Shown piece after piece: positions 53,689 to 64,000 of a DNA stretch of 64,000 nucleotides. This DNA is from Chrysoperla carnea (lineage: Eukaryota; Arthropoda; Insecta; Neuroptera; Chrysopidae). The notes beneath the pieces are model-generated. The model saw nothing but the letters and a program-made list of their open reading frames with translations. It was not told the DNA's origin and did not search any database. The stretch lies in contig NC_058342.1 of the NCBI RefSeq assembly GCF_905475395.1, positions 27,438,640-27,502,639 of the forward strand, in the 5' to 3' direction. Position 1 is the stretch's first letter. Each line of letters begins with the position of its first letter. A program made the position numbers and the translations under genes.

Positions 53689-54519
53689 GCATATGATATA
53701 CATATACAGATATAGACTACATGCATACGTGAGTTTTTTAATGTAAGGATGTTGTTTTTTAATTCTTGTTTTTTTTTAAGAATATGCTACGAAATTCAAA
53801 GAAGAAGCAGTGTTAGATGTTCAGTGGATCAATAATATGAAGAATTAAGATCAATATTTTCAGCTACATATATACTTAAATGATTTTTGACAATTTTTTT
53901 TTATATAAATGAGTACATTTTCCAATTTTAATTTAGCGATAACTTGAAATCCTGTCATTTTCATGACTTGTAACCATCGAAACTTTTATTCAGAATGACT
54001 TAAACTAACATTTCCAAAAATTTGAAAAAGTTTAACCGAAATACAGATTACATCTAATTTGTGCGAGATCTTTTCATAATTTATTTTTCACTTCTGAAAG
54101 TACCCAATTTAAAGACAGATAAATAATGCTGAATAAACTTTCTGACATATATATTTACTTATATATTGTATGTATAAAATAATGTAATGTGTGTATAAAA
54201 TTTTTTTTTATTGTATTGATAATAGTTAAAGAATTACAACTTTCATTGTAAGTGCGCCTTATTAATGTGAAAGACTTATGTAATCATATACTATAGCATA
54301 CTATAACGTATAGCATATATATTGTTGAGTTGATATATAAAGAAATTAGAAGAAGTGTAAGTGTATAAATACACTGCACTATACTATTATATACTTTTAA
54401 ATATAATATAGTTACATAAATATTAGCTTCCAAAAAACATAATATACATGATAAGAATATTGCATATTATAGATGTAATCAAAAAATATTCACTACGACA
54501 CCTTAAGAAATGTATGGAG
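53689..54519. other. intergenic, small element K remnant only
   Basis: 54070-54110 ('ttcataatttatttttcact' then 'aaagtaccc') is the right end of element K. No gene is supported. Confidence 0.4.
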
Positions 54520-54690
54520 TTTATTACAATACTGGTATGGTAAAGAATAGGGATCACATTTTGACCTCTTTGAATGTTCTCTTACTCGAAAAAAGTAGTA
54601 CTATTCACCAGAAGTATTGTTTATACGCCCAGTCAGTATGGACCTGACACCAAAATCAAAACCATCGAAACTATACAGTATTGTGTTCAA
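54520..54690 (+). repeat. dispersed repeat N, copy 1
   Basis: 'gtttattacaatactggtat', 'gtagtactattcaccagaag' and 'ccagtcagtatggacctgac' recur inverted at 58730-58985. Confidence 0.6.
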
Positions 54691-54718
54691 GCCTATCTGA
54701 AAGAAAATCAGTCTGATT

Positions 54719-55530
54719 CAAGCTTTTACTAATAGTCTTGTATGAATAACTTATAGAAATAATTATTTTTTACTTTTTAGTACAATAAAAGCTTGTCTTT
54801 TAATAAATATTTTTTATATTTAAATTAGATTCCATATTGGATTCTTATCACTTAGCCAACCATGCATTGTCATCCAAACTAAACATGTATGCAAAATTTC
54901 AGCTCAATAAGTCGTAGATTACAGAAGCCTGAATGTCTCACTGTCAATTTATGAGAAAGTTATACTAGTATAAAACCAACTTTTAAAAAAAAAAACATTA
55001 GTTCACTTTCAACAAGTGCACTTGTGACGTGTGGAATTATGGAAACGAACCCTTTTGAAGATGTCAGTCGGTGATGACTATCGTTCAATTAGACAGTACC
55101 GAAACTGTCTGGAATTATTAATAATCGTATGCCCGGATTTAATAATAATATGATAATGTTTACAATTTGTTTTATGTAGTTAGTTACAAATTTTCTTAAG
55201 TTAGTTAAAAAATATAATGCGTTAATCATTGATGTTTTTCTTTTTCACCTGCACATTCCTAATTTCTAACCTTTAAAAGTATTATTAAGTGTTTATTATG
55301 ACGTTTAATTAGAAATCTGCACATGAAAAAATATCGACACCTTCATAGAGGTTCGTTTCCATAATGTCACAAGTCACAAGTGCACTTGTTAAAAGTTGGT
55401 TTTATACTTGTGGGTAGTACACATTTAAAAAATAAGCTAGTGTAGCGCCACTTTCATAAATTGACAGTGAGCTATTCAGGCTTCCATAGTAGATAATTGC
55501 TTTAAAATTAAGTTACGAGACTTAACCCGA
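54719..55530 (+). mobile_element. foldback J right arm, interrupted by a MITE
   Basis: 54719-54919 ('tttttagtacaataaaagct', 'tgcattgtcatccaaactaa', 'gcaaaatttcagctcaataa') and 55489-55530 ('gataattgctttaaaattaa') are one J arm, as at 26950-27190, with an insertion between them. Confidence 0.7.
54920..55488. mobile_element. MITE-like foldback nested in J
   Basis: Ends TACAGAAGCCTGAATG and, inverted, TATGGAAGCCTGAATAG. GTAGAT is duplicated at 54914-54919 and 55489-55494. Long arms pair over about 150 bases: 'cactgtcaatttatga', 'tataaaaccaacttttaa', 'acaagtgcacttgtgac', 'ttatggaaacgaacc'. The unpaired centre holds no gene. Confidence 0.85.
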
Positions 55531-56284
55531 ACAATGATACAAACTTTGTTTGTTAAAAAAAAGTCTTTTTTGTAGACCAGTACAATCTGTTGTACGCTAA
55601 ACGGACATATTTTATGATATCAACTATAGAAAGTAAAGATAGGTTCAATTATTGAATGAAAAAAAAAACACTCATAATACAAATGTGATGTAACCGTTCG
55701 ACTTTCTATGGTAATAAATTTCTTTTTGAGGTCAATTAAATCGTTGAAACAGTACACACAATTGTTTGTTGTGTACAGTGCCAAAAACTTGTAACCAAAA
55801 AGTAGTGATCATTTTCACGAATATTGCATAATCACTTTTGGTTACGTACAAATTAAATGTTTTTTCTACTTTGTTTGTTCAACGAATATGTGGTCATACA
55901 ATTGGACCACAAACTTTTTAAATTTTATTCAGTGTTTTAACTAAATTTTTTCGAATATGAGATATCAGACAAAAATTTTATCGCCTTTTTTCTCTAAATC
56001 GGTTTTATTTTACAAGCATTTATTTATCTTGCAATGTTTGTATATTTAGACGAAACATTTTAGACGAAAAAAGTGTAAGATGAAGACATATTGAGCCAAT
56101 TTTTTTAAAACTATTCTGGGCGATGCATAAATCAAAATATACATCTAACTTGGTGCCGCTAGAAAGTTTGACCATTGCTATTTGCCAAATAAATCAATTA
56201 TTGGAATCCATTTCTGGGGCGAAAACCATAAACCTTTGAAAATATTCAACAAAATAAGCCAAAACAGTATGCTCGGTGGTTCTC
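55531..56284. other. intergenic, with a small hairpin
   Basis: 55791-55809 'gtaaccaaaaagtagtgat' pairs with 55831-55845 'atcacttttggttac' around a 21-base loop, with a 4-base bulge. Otherwise nothing was recognised. Confidence 0.5.
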
Positions 56285-56545
56285 GGGGTCGTTGATCACG
56301 ATTCCGAAGCCAGAATTTCGATTATTACCCCTGTTGGGATGTTCATTGGGGTGGGATGTATATTCAAGGGTTTTTGGGGTCACTAATCACGATTCCGAGG
56401 TCGTAATTTCTATATATGCCTCCCATTTTCCTGGGATAGTTTACCCTCTGCTGGTCCAAAACAGCAATATTCGATAAATTTGGAGAAAAAAGCATGTTGG
56501 GGAATTTTTAGGGTAACTGATTACGATTCCGAAGTCAGGATTCCG
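56285..56545. repeat. degenerate short repeats, 'atcacgattccgaag' type
   Basis: 'gatcacgattccgaagccag' (56294), 'aatcacgattccgaggtcgt' (56384) and 'gattacgattccgaagtcag' (56518) recur at uneven spacing. The 61-codon frame across them is not protein-like. Confidence 0.5.
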
Positions 56546-57446
56546 ACATGCGCCCCCCTACCTCTGACATAATTCATAATTTTGTCGAAGATTTACAGTT
56601 GCTCTTTAAGACCAGTGAGAACGGGAGTTTATCAAAATTTTGACTTTGTAATTATGATCAGCAACCCCAAAAAGCCCCGAGGAAACTTTTTTGTCCCATT
56701 TTGTAGGGGATACGTTTTAGAAGGTTCAAATGACGGTACCTGGCAATTACTATCTCTTGTATAGTTTTCTCGCTTTTCCCGGTCTGCACTTAGGTTTGAC
56801 TATATACTAGCTACTTTTATCGACTTTTTTTTACAAAAATTTAATTTATACAGTACAGTCGTGGACCTGGTACATGCCTTCAGCAATTTTTTTTTTATTG
56901 ATTACAAAAATTACTCAATAAAATCAATCAACAATATAGTTAATCAAATAGTAATTGCAAAAGAAAGCTTCTACAAAACTCATACTTTTATTACTAAAAA
57001 AAATTAATCAAAATAAATTGATCATTGTTGATTATACTAATCAATTATTATTAATCAATTTATAAAATATTTGGTGGTTTTATTAAAATAAAAATTGTTG
57101 ATTTTATTAATTTTTTTTTTCTTTTTTTGTCAAATATAGCTTACAAAAATTATAACAACGCGAAAAATAGAAAGTATTAAAAATATTAAAAGAATATATG
57201 GTTATAAAAACCAATAATAGGTTGAAAATAAAAAAAAAACTCTTGAGCAGCAAAGGTGCTCCATCACCAACATCATATTTCCCCCTAATTTAATTTTTCT
57301 ATTAAAATTGTGAGTTTTGTCTTTTCACATGAAATATTTACATAAAAAAGCGTATAGAGAGGCCGGGAATTCAACATTAACTCAATTGTCAAATAAATTT
57401 TCAACCATCTAGATCAATTTGGGACAGCTTTGGAGTTGCGCAAAGT
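56546..57446. other. intergenic, AT-rich
   Basis: 56880-57130 is a cryptically simple stretch of 'tgattaa/ttaatca' words. The 60-codon frame at 56582 has no family features. Confidence 0.4.
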
Positions 57447-57513
57447 CTTAAAAACAGAGACAGAGCATTGATCTTGTAAACATCAGTTGTGAGTTCGATT
57501 CTCAGAAGGTGCA
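57447..57513 (+). pseudogene. decayed tRNA-Thr
   Basis: 'agagacagagcattgatctt', then 'gtaaacatcagttgtgagtt' and 'cgattctcagaaggtgca'. The anticodon loop CTTGTAA and T arm can be aligned to the intact copies, but the acceptor 5' strand and D arm are lost and the anticodon stem is altered. The 3' flank 'ttttcatttacaatatt' is shared with tRNA-Thr copy 2, so the copy arose with its flank. Confidence 0.75.
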
Positions 57514-58039
57514 AATTTTTAATAATTAATTGTTTTTCATTTACAATATTTAAATATTCTTGTTGCAATATTCATCTTAGATTATCAGTATATTGATCAA
57601 TATCGATAATGACTCAATAATATTGATCGTGTGAAATAAACTTGACATTTTATTGTATTTAATTTTTTTTTTCCATTGAATTTCACTCCTCAGACAATCA
57701 ATATTGAATTAATAAGCTTCTATCTACGTGGTTCAATTCTAGCCTCTTCCACTACCGCATGTATGGAAAAGCGAATGCCAGTGTGTCTGTCCGTTTCCGG
57801 GCTATAGGCGTGCTTTGATTGACTCTCTTTAATCGTTAATAACTCCGCTAATTTTGAGTTGGGGAAAAAAACGGCAAAGGAATAAATGTCTTAGAATTTT
57901 TGCAAGAAATATACCCTCAAATTTATACACGGTGATTTCTGAACACTCAATATTTCAGCTATTCCTAAAAATTCCATAAATCATGTTCTAAGAGTCATGA
58001 AACGGATTTACAACACACCTTAATTCGGGCATGGGCGAG
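57514..58039. other. intergenic, nothing recognised
   Basis: No gene or element apart from the tRNA flank. Confidence 0.4.
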
Positions 58040-58312
58040 TTATTTTAAATCGAAGTCACCATTGTTATAACTTTATTGTGTACCATAAACTTTATTGTGT
58101 GTCTCTTTATCCAAGTCCGCATTGCTCATAGAGGAGGAAGCGAGAAGGGCATACGACTCTTGGGTAGATATATAGGGTAGGTAGAAAAAAATGTCGTATC
58201 TCTGTCTTACTTATATTATTGGTTAACACTGGTTAGGTTGTCGCTGTCTTGCTCGTTATTTAGTTACAGAAGTCTGAGGGACTTCTCTGAATCATATTTG
58301 CCCATGCATTCC
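58040..58312 (-). repeat. dispersed repeat M, copy 2
   Basis: Reverse complement of 46803-47052: 'gaagtcaccattgttataac', 'aactttattgtgtgtctctt', 'ttctctgaatca'. Confidence 0.65.
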
Positions 58313-58729
58313 TTTTCCAATAACCTTCAATACAGTACATAAGTCTGCATTTTTGGGAAAAATATAACTAAAAAAATATATAATAACTTTCTATTAAGTT
58401 ACTTTAAATACATCCAACAGGAATTGTGCAATCCATTGCTAAAATTGTTATTTTCAGTAACAACGGACCATGAAATTAATTTGACCTTCAATCATGTTTG
58501 GTTTCTTCAAACATACCTACATTACATTACAACTTTTAAAACAAAATGATATTATTAAAAAGTATATATATTTAATAAAAAAATTTTAATATAAATCAAT
58601 TGTGATATGCAGCTCTAAACGCGATTCCAATCAATGCACAAGCAGTGCAACAAGAGCTCAATGATTTTGTTTGCTAACAAATTTTAAACATAGATGATTT
58701 TACCATTAAATGTATCGGAAAATGAGCCG
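58313..58729. other. intergenic, nothing recognised
   Basis: AT-rich with no supported feature. Confidence 0.4.
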
Positions 58730-58985
58730 ATGTCAGTATGGGTGTCAGATCCATACTGACTAGACGTATCCACAATACTTCTAGTGAATAGTACTATTTA
58801 ACACTGTAATGTCACTGATGTTATGGCATACCAGCAATATTTATTGAAATGGTAAAATTGGTTAAGAATAATAGAATGAGTGGCAGTTTGACAATAAACA
58901 TAGCGTTACACCTAAATTGAAATCAGATACTTTTTCTGTATCTATTCCTATACCATACCAATACTGTAATAAACGCCATGCATTT
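58730..58985 (-). repeat. dispersed repeat N, copy 2
   Basis: Reverse complement of 54520-54690 with extra sequence in the middle. 'atactgactagacgt', 'atacttctagtgaatagtac' and 'accaatactgtaataaac' are shared. Confidence 0.6.
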
Positions 58986-59559
58986 CTTTATCGTGCAGAA
59001 GGAAAAATTATTAAAAGGAACTGTGGGAAAAGCTTCAACTCCGAATTTATCTTATTTTGGAGACAGCTGTACTGATGGAGGCCCCAATTCGGCGGGACCA
59101 CAATGTGGCCCCTTAGGCTATTGGCCTCACTGATCTCATTGTTAATGTGCCCCTAAACGTCCTACACCAGCCAAAAACAAACTTTATAATTCCATGGTCT
59201 AGTACCTTTCAACGATCTTACTTTACAATACGCGAGTTATATAATGTTTGATAACTACGAATTAAATTTTTTTTAAGAGAAAGATTTCATTACACGTTCT
59301 TTTATGTTTGGTAATTACCCACAACAAGTTGGACCACCTTTTTTTTATAAAACATGATTCTTATATTTTTAATAACAATGAAACAAACCATCCTAGCGAT
59401 GACCTTAAAGAGTTTTAAGTGAAAAACTTCCATGCAAATTAATTTTGTAAGTTTGTAATTGTACATACACAAAATTTTTATTAACATTTTTCATGGCCTT
59501 TTTTTTAATTGTGTTGTATATCCAGAGCCGGGTTAAGGGGACTTTCTCATTTAAAATTT
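58986..59559. other. intergenic, nothing recognised
   Basis: The 61-codon minus frame at 59302-59487 has no family features. Confidence 0.4.
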
Positions 59560-59710
59560 TCAAAAAAATTTTGTTTGAAACATTTTTTCGTAAACATCAC
59601 TGTTTACCCGTGAGGACTCAAATTAGTATAGATCATTATACAGCATGTATTGTATGGGAATATCTAAGAGTGGCTATCCTTCTATACTTACATGACGGAA
59701 AAAATGGAAT
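59560..59710 (-). repeat. repeat A fragment
   Basis: 'tttgtttgaaacattttttc', 'catcactgtttacccgtgag', 'atctaagagtggctatc'. This is the middle part of repeat A with the same variant as 2750-2890. The 75-codon frame starting at 59493 overlaps it and is not a gene. Confidence 0.75.
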
Positions 59711-59821
59711 TAGTTCTTGAATCTAACCTTTTTATATCATAATTCATTATTCGGATGTACAATTAATTTGTTCGATTTTCGTAAAAATAGTCAAATTTTT
59801 AAATAATTAGTTGTAAAAAAA

Positions 59822-59893
59822 TGCCCCCTGTGAGAATCGAACTCACGACCCCTGGTTTACAAGACCAGTGCTCTGCCTCTGAGCTAAGGAGGC
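59822..59893 (-). tRNA. tRNA-Thr (TGT), copy 4
   Basis: Acceptor GCCTCCT/AGGGGGC with one wobble. Anticodon arm CTGGT-CTTGTAA-ACCAG and T arm GAGTTCGATTC are identical to the other copies, and A is the discriminator. The minus strand continues GGGGGCATTTTTTT, so a T run follows at once, a good Pol III terminator. It lies about 24 kb from the 33-36 kb group. Confidence 0.95.
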
Positions 59894-60257
59894 GATACAT
59901 TCCAGTAATAATTCCTTAAAGTTTTGCCCGAATATTAAAAACCTACAAACACTCGAATAAAGCTAATTTTTTGGAAAAAGTGAAATATAACATCTCTTTA
60001 ACACTTTGTCATACAATGATCAACCGTACTAATTCAGCACGTGTTAACTCAATCCAACTTTTCACGTATGGACCTATTTTGGTGGTATTAGAAGACTTAA
60101 AAAGTTTGTACATTGTTCTACCAGATATAGTACAGCTCAAAATAAGTCGACTTAGCTAAACTTAGTACCTAAGTTGCTACGTTTGGGAGTTTGGCTGTCC
60201 AAAATTAAAATTTTAAGATTATTTTTGTAACTTAGCACGAAAAGAAGCGATTACGTA
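59894..60257. other. intergenic, nothing recognised
   Basis: A 62-codon frame at 59971-60159 has no ATG start and no family features. Confidence 0.4.
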
Positions 60258-60325
60258 ATTAACACTGTCTATAAATGGTATTTCAACAATTAACTCAGTT
60301 AATTGTTTGTTTTCACTTGTTTTTT
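60258..60325 (-). repeat. repeat A fragment (5' end)
   Basis: 'ttaacactgtctataaatgg' to 'ttaattgtttgttttcactt'. Confidence 0.75.
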
Positions 60326-61455
60326 ACATAAAAATGTTTCTTAATATGAGACAAAAATACTCTCCTTAAATTTTATGACAATTTGAAGGAAGAAAACTTG
60401 ATCAAGTTTGAAACCTAAAAAATAAACTTTCTTTTTTACTGGAACCGCAAAGCTCGGAAATTCTTCTTTAATTTATTACAGGATTCTAAAACTTCGATTG
60501 AACTTAAAATATTTTGAAGATGAAAAATAACTATATATTGGAAACTTAAATCGACAATTTAATCAAATTTTAATTATTTTTAGCGATTGAATTAAGAAAA
60601 TACGAGCAGAGTAGATAAATATTATAATTTTTTTATCAAGTTTTCAACTTTGTTGATGCACTTTGTTATAACTGAACGAATTTAGACGAAAAGTAAAAAT
60701 AAAATTTTTCGATATTTGACTTAATTTTCGAAATACCGAAACAGAATAATTAAAACGATATTTCAAAACTAAGCCAGATATCGAAAAATTTTACTTAGTG
60801 TTTTGTAAACTAAGTCCGCCCCTGTGTATATTGTTGCTGTTTATTATTAAATTTTATTGTAATTAAAGATTATAGGAGGATTAAAAATAATAATTAAAAC
60901 AATTATCCATTTTATTTTTATCGAAATATAAAAATAAAAGTGACCTCCGTTGAGCTAGCTTTAAGATAGGAATCTATAAATATAGGTATCGATAGTTGAT
61001 AACTGAGATACCATATTTAATTGTTATGTCACTCATTCTCATATCCATATACGGCCCACAGTGTAGAGATTTTCAGGCCTCCTTTCTAACAAAAGGGAAA
61101 CGAATTCATTTAAATTCAAATTAAGATATTGAATTTGAATTTGACAAGATTTGGAAATTATTTTTTCGATACTGACGTATCATTTTCATTTTTGCGGTAT
61201 CGAACCAAGGGCGTCACTTGCCGATAAAATATAAAATTAAATCTATTCTACAGGCGTGCATCTAAAGTTAAATTTTGGGGGGTCATAGACACTGAAATCC
61301 GGATTTATACTGGTGAGAACCGTGGACTTTTTTTTATGTTTTCGTGAAGGGCCTTACCTAAAAATTCCTTTTTCTACTATTATTTTTTTGCCCTTCATTG
61401 CATGGGCGCCCTTTTCTTAAAAATTTATTGTCAAAAATGATTTTATTTAGTTTTT
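60326..61455. other. intergenic, with repeat O copy 1
   Basis: 60640-60790 ('ataaaatttttcgatatttg', 'ttttcgaaatac') resembles 63810-63965 in the same orientation. No gene is supported. Confidence 0.45.
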
Positions 61456-61830
61456 TGTACCCTATATATGAAATATATCATGTATATTCAGTTTAATCCC
61501 AAGTTTGAAACGCTTAGAAATATTGATGCTACTCAAACACGGAAAGAAATATCGAGTTGATTTCCGGACCCTAAAAGTGAGTTTGAGTTCGTAAATTGGT
61601 AACATGGGTCCATTGAATTTTGTAAACCAAGATTTGCAAGAAAAATAACAAAAGTTTAAATGTAAAATTTTTTCATATAAAAAATGAAACATTTTTTCTT
61701 AAATAACTTTGTTTTTCCATGAGAGTCCAAATGAAGGCAAAAATGAAGTTCCCTTTTTCTCAAAAACTATAAAAGATGATTAGTTGAAAATTTGTAGGTA
61801 CCTTGATTGATTCTAATTTCATACTAAATT
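61456..61830 (-). repeat. repeat A, diverged copy
   Basis: 'taccctatatatgaaatata', 'agtttaatcccaagtttgaa' and, further on, the long-subtype words 'ctcaaaaactataaaagatg' and 'ttgaaaatttgtaggtacct'. It lacks the GTCTGTCC stretch. The 76-codon minus frame inside it is not a gene. Confidence 0.7.
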
Positions 61831-62628
61831 AATCCGAACGCTAAAATTTTGAATTCAGTAGAATTATCCTTTTTTTAAAGCAAGTGGGTGCTTTGAACCA
61901 TTTTTGTGAATTTCTAGAGGGAGCAGCAGGCCCTACCTGACACCCCTTAGCGACGCTCATGTATCGAACAAAACACCTTGTTGTAAATTGGTTTTGAAAA
62001 AAACTTGTTAAAAAAGTGTTTAAAGATATGATTTAAAATATGTCAATTTTAATTGAATCCATGGAAAAAATTCCAATTTTTCAATTAAAAAATTTTCAAA
62101 GGGGCGATTATTCTTGGTCTCTACTCATAATTTTATTTCATTCTGTAAAAAAATGAGTTTACAGACATTCTGCGTTCAGAGAAAATTTAAGGAAAAATCA
62201 TGTAATAATTCCAAAAACAAGTAATTATACCTAAAATGTCTAGTTTTGATGAACTATTTTTGTTTTATTCAAATTTTAAAAGAATAATTAATCTTTCAAA
62301 AAAAAATCCACAACATTTCAAACACATTTGATTTGATAAATGGCTGTCAGTACATAATTGAGGAAGATTTAAAGAAAAAATTATATCTAGTGAGAAATAT
62401 ACTTTAAAAAAAACATATATAAATTGTTTTTGGATGAAACTGAAAACGTATTATTTTACACCTGGCAGCACAATATTCAACACAGCGTCCTCGAGACTAA
62501 TTTTACCTGTTTCAAATATATAAACATAAAAAAAAAATTCAAGGTCCTCTTGCGCTTTGTAGGGAAGTGAAAGTGCCTTCCCTTCCCTACACATATTATA
62601 ATTTACAACTAAAAATACATGTATATAG
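61831..62628. other. intergenic, nothing recognised
   Basis: No gene or element was recognised. Confidence 0.4.
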
Positions 62629-62630
62629 TA

Positions 62631-63569
62631 CAGTCAATCTGGCATTTTGACTGGAAAAAATTTCAATGGTGGATCTGAGGTTATAGATCGTTAGGGGGGC
62701 ATGTAAACAACTTTAAAAAAAATTAAGAGAATTTTTCGTTCCGCTGTTTTTGAGAAAATCCAAAAAAATTTTGGATTGCGTTTTTCTCGGAATCTATTGG
62801 TTTAAGGTAAAAGTTTTTCAAATAAAAAATGTAGAGGGCATTGTCAGCTACATACGAGCTAAATTACAAAAAGTAGGTGGCGCTAAAGTATCAAAAAAAG
62901 GGTTTTTCACGATTTTCATTAAGAAAAAATCATTTTTTTGTAAAAGTGTAAAAAAAATTAGCTTCAACTTTTATTTAAACAATTTTTTTATAAAACTTAC
63001 CGTTTTTGAAATACAGCTTGCTGAAGAGTACACATCGGACATTTTATGCCGTGCTGTGTTTGAGATTGTAGAATTTAAAATTGAATTGATTGTTCGAAGA
63101 ACTGTTAACTACGGTGCGTTGCATTTTTGGCCTATAGCTCGGAAACGGTAAGTTTTTCATAAAAATTGTTTGAATAAAAGTTGAAGCCGATTTTGAGTCA
63201 AACAACTTTCTCATTTACACTTTTACAAAAAAATCATTTTTTCTTAATGAAAATGGTGAAAACCCCTTTATTTGATACTTTAGCGCCACCTACTTTTTGT
63301 AATTTAACTCGTATGACGTTGCTCCAATGACATAAAATGTAGCTGACAATGTCCTCTACATTTTTTATTTGAAAAACTTTTACCTTAAACGAATAGATTC
63401 CGAGAAAAACGCATTCCAAAATTTTTTTGGATTTTCTCAAAAACAGCGAAACGAAAAATTCTCTTAATTTTTTTTAAAGTTATTTACATGCCCCCCCAAC
63501 GATCTATAACCTCAGATGCACCATTGAAATTTTTTCCAGGTCCGGCCTTTTTTTCGTCTAGATTGACTG
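62631..63569. mobile_element. 939-bp near-palindromic foldback transposon
   Basis: Terminal inverted repeats CAGTCAATCT...AGATTGACTG are flanked by TA on both sides (62629-62630, 63570-63571), as in Tc1/mariner-type or related TA-targeting elements. The arms pair almost to the middle: 'gatctgaggttatagatcgt', 'gcgtttttctcggaatctat', 'aagtaggtggcgctaaagta', 'ttcaacttttatttaaacaa'. The unpaired centre (about 63010-63140) is short. Two open frames, 62750-63151 (+, 133 codons from TTG) and 63234-63440 (-, 68 codons), are the same arm sequence read in each direction and share RKSKKIL and KLQKVGGAKVS. They lack ATG starts, so I do not call genes. Confidence 0.9.
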
Positions 63570-63809
63570 TATCAATATGTTCATTTACGATACTATAAAA
63601 ATGCTTCTGAAGTGTTATTTCATCACTCAGAATGGAGATAGCTGCAGTCAAAATATATTATATTGAACATAAATTAAGATAGTATAGCAGTATCGAAGTC
63701 ATATAACTCTAATCAAATCAGCAATAATTTTTTTGCTGATTTAAAATCATTTATAATTTTTTTTTTTGAAGTAATATGAGCCCCAAGGCAAGTTTAAACT
63801 TGTGGTTGA

Positions 63810-63965
63810 AATTATTTGTATCTTATTTTCAACTTTGATGATGAATTTTGTTAAAACTTCATGAATGTAGACGAAAAATAAAAATAAAATTTTTCGATAT
63901 CTGCCTTGGTTTTCGAAATATTGAAAGCTAAATAATTAAACGCAATTTGACGAGTTTTTTATGTT
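63810..63965 (+). repeat. dispersed repeat O, copy 2
   Basis: 'gacgaaaaataaaaataaaa', 'tttttcgatatctgcc' and 'ttttcgaaatattgaaa' parallel 60640-60790. The last bases of the window ('atgttttctttttggcaagc') resemble 26467-26486. Confidence 0.55.
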
Positions 63966-64000
63966 TTCTTTTTGGCAAGCATTAAGAAAAAAAGCAGCAA

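Noticed and set aside
56292-56764. Two 60-codon frames with GC-richer composition
   Set aside because: They span degenerate 'cacgattccgaag' repeats and show no protein-like conservation between repeat units.
46803-58312. One giant inverted structure formed by repeats M at 46.8 and 58.0 kb and N at 54.5 and 58.7 kb
   Set aside because: The two pairs are not nested consistently; the simplest reading is independent dispersed copies in opposite orientation.
62750-63151. 133-codon frame in the terminal foldback element as a protein-coding gene
   Set aside because: It begins at TTG rather than ATG, lies within a near-perfect palindrome and is mirrored on the other arm. I kept it only as a question in the findings.

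Overview
The window is AT-rich, intergenic-looking animal DNA. The overall picture fits an insect (or another arthropod): tRNA-derived SINEs, hAT, pogo/Tigger and Helitron elements, fragments of jockey- and RTE-like non-LTR retrotransposons, and short TTAGG-type repeats. The species cannot be told from the sequence. I found no convincing host protein-coding gene. Nearly every open frame is short, AT-rich and falls inside a repeat.

The firm genes are RNA genes: one tRNA-Asp(GTC) at 4298-4369 and four intact tRNA-Thr(TGT), three between 33.5 and 36.2 kb on mixed strands and one at 59.8 kb. A decayed tRNA-Thr copy lies at 57.4 kb. A shortened tRNA-like sequence with anticodon GGA lies at 14.9 kb.

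Mobile and repeated DNA by region. 0-10 kb: a foldback element (1131-1468), a decayed pogo/Tigger transposon (1856-2745), a Helitron (3311-3796), and a 316-bp satellite (6616-7530) between two inverted repeat arms. 10-20 kb: a 5'-truncated non-LTR retrotransposon, two tRNA-Leu-like SINEs with clear target-site duplications, a hAT (ZMYM1-like) fragment and a jockey-like fragment. 22-26 kb: an RTE-like pseudogene next to 4.2 copies of a 306-bp satellite whose unit is made of two dyads. 26-36 kb: foldback elements, a dimeric SINE with a telomere-like tail, an inverted pair of Helitrons, and a retrotransposon nested in another repeat. 36-52 kb: another Helitron, further SINEs, a second block of the 316-bp satellite, and a third retrotransposon copy. 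52-64 kb: MITE-like foldbacks, one nested in another, ending with a 939-bp near-palindromic element.

One family, called repeat A here, recurs about twenty times on both strands and dominates the window. It runs from an AAGTGAAAACAAACAATTG end to a GGTATAAAAA end, with a hairpin at each end. Target-site duplications and interrupted repeats give relative ages: repeat A is older than the retrotransposon copy at 34.4 kb, and the foldback arm at 54.7 kb is older than the MITE inside it.

Letters A, G, H, J, K, L, M, N, O and T are local labels for repeats recognised only by comparison within this window. Boundaries were read by eye and may be off by several bases unless a target-site duplication fixes them.
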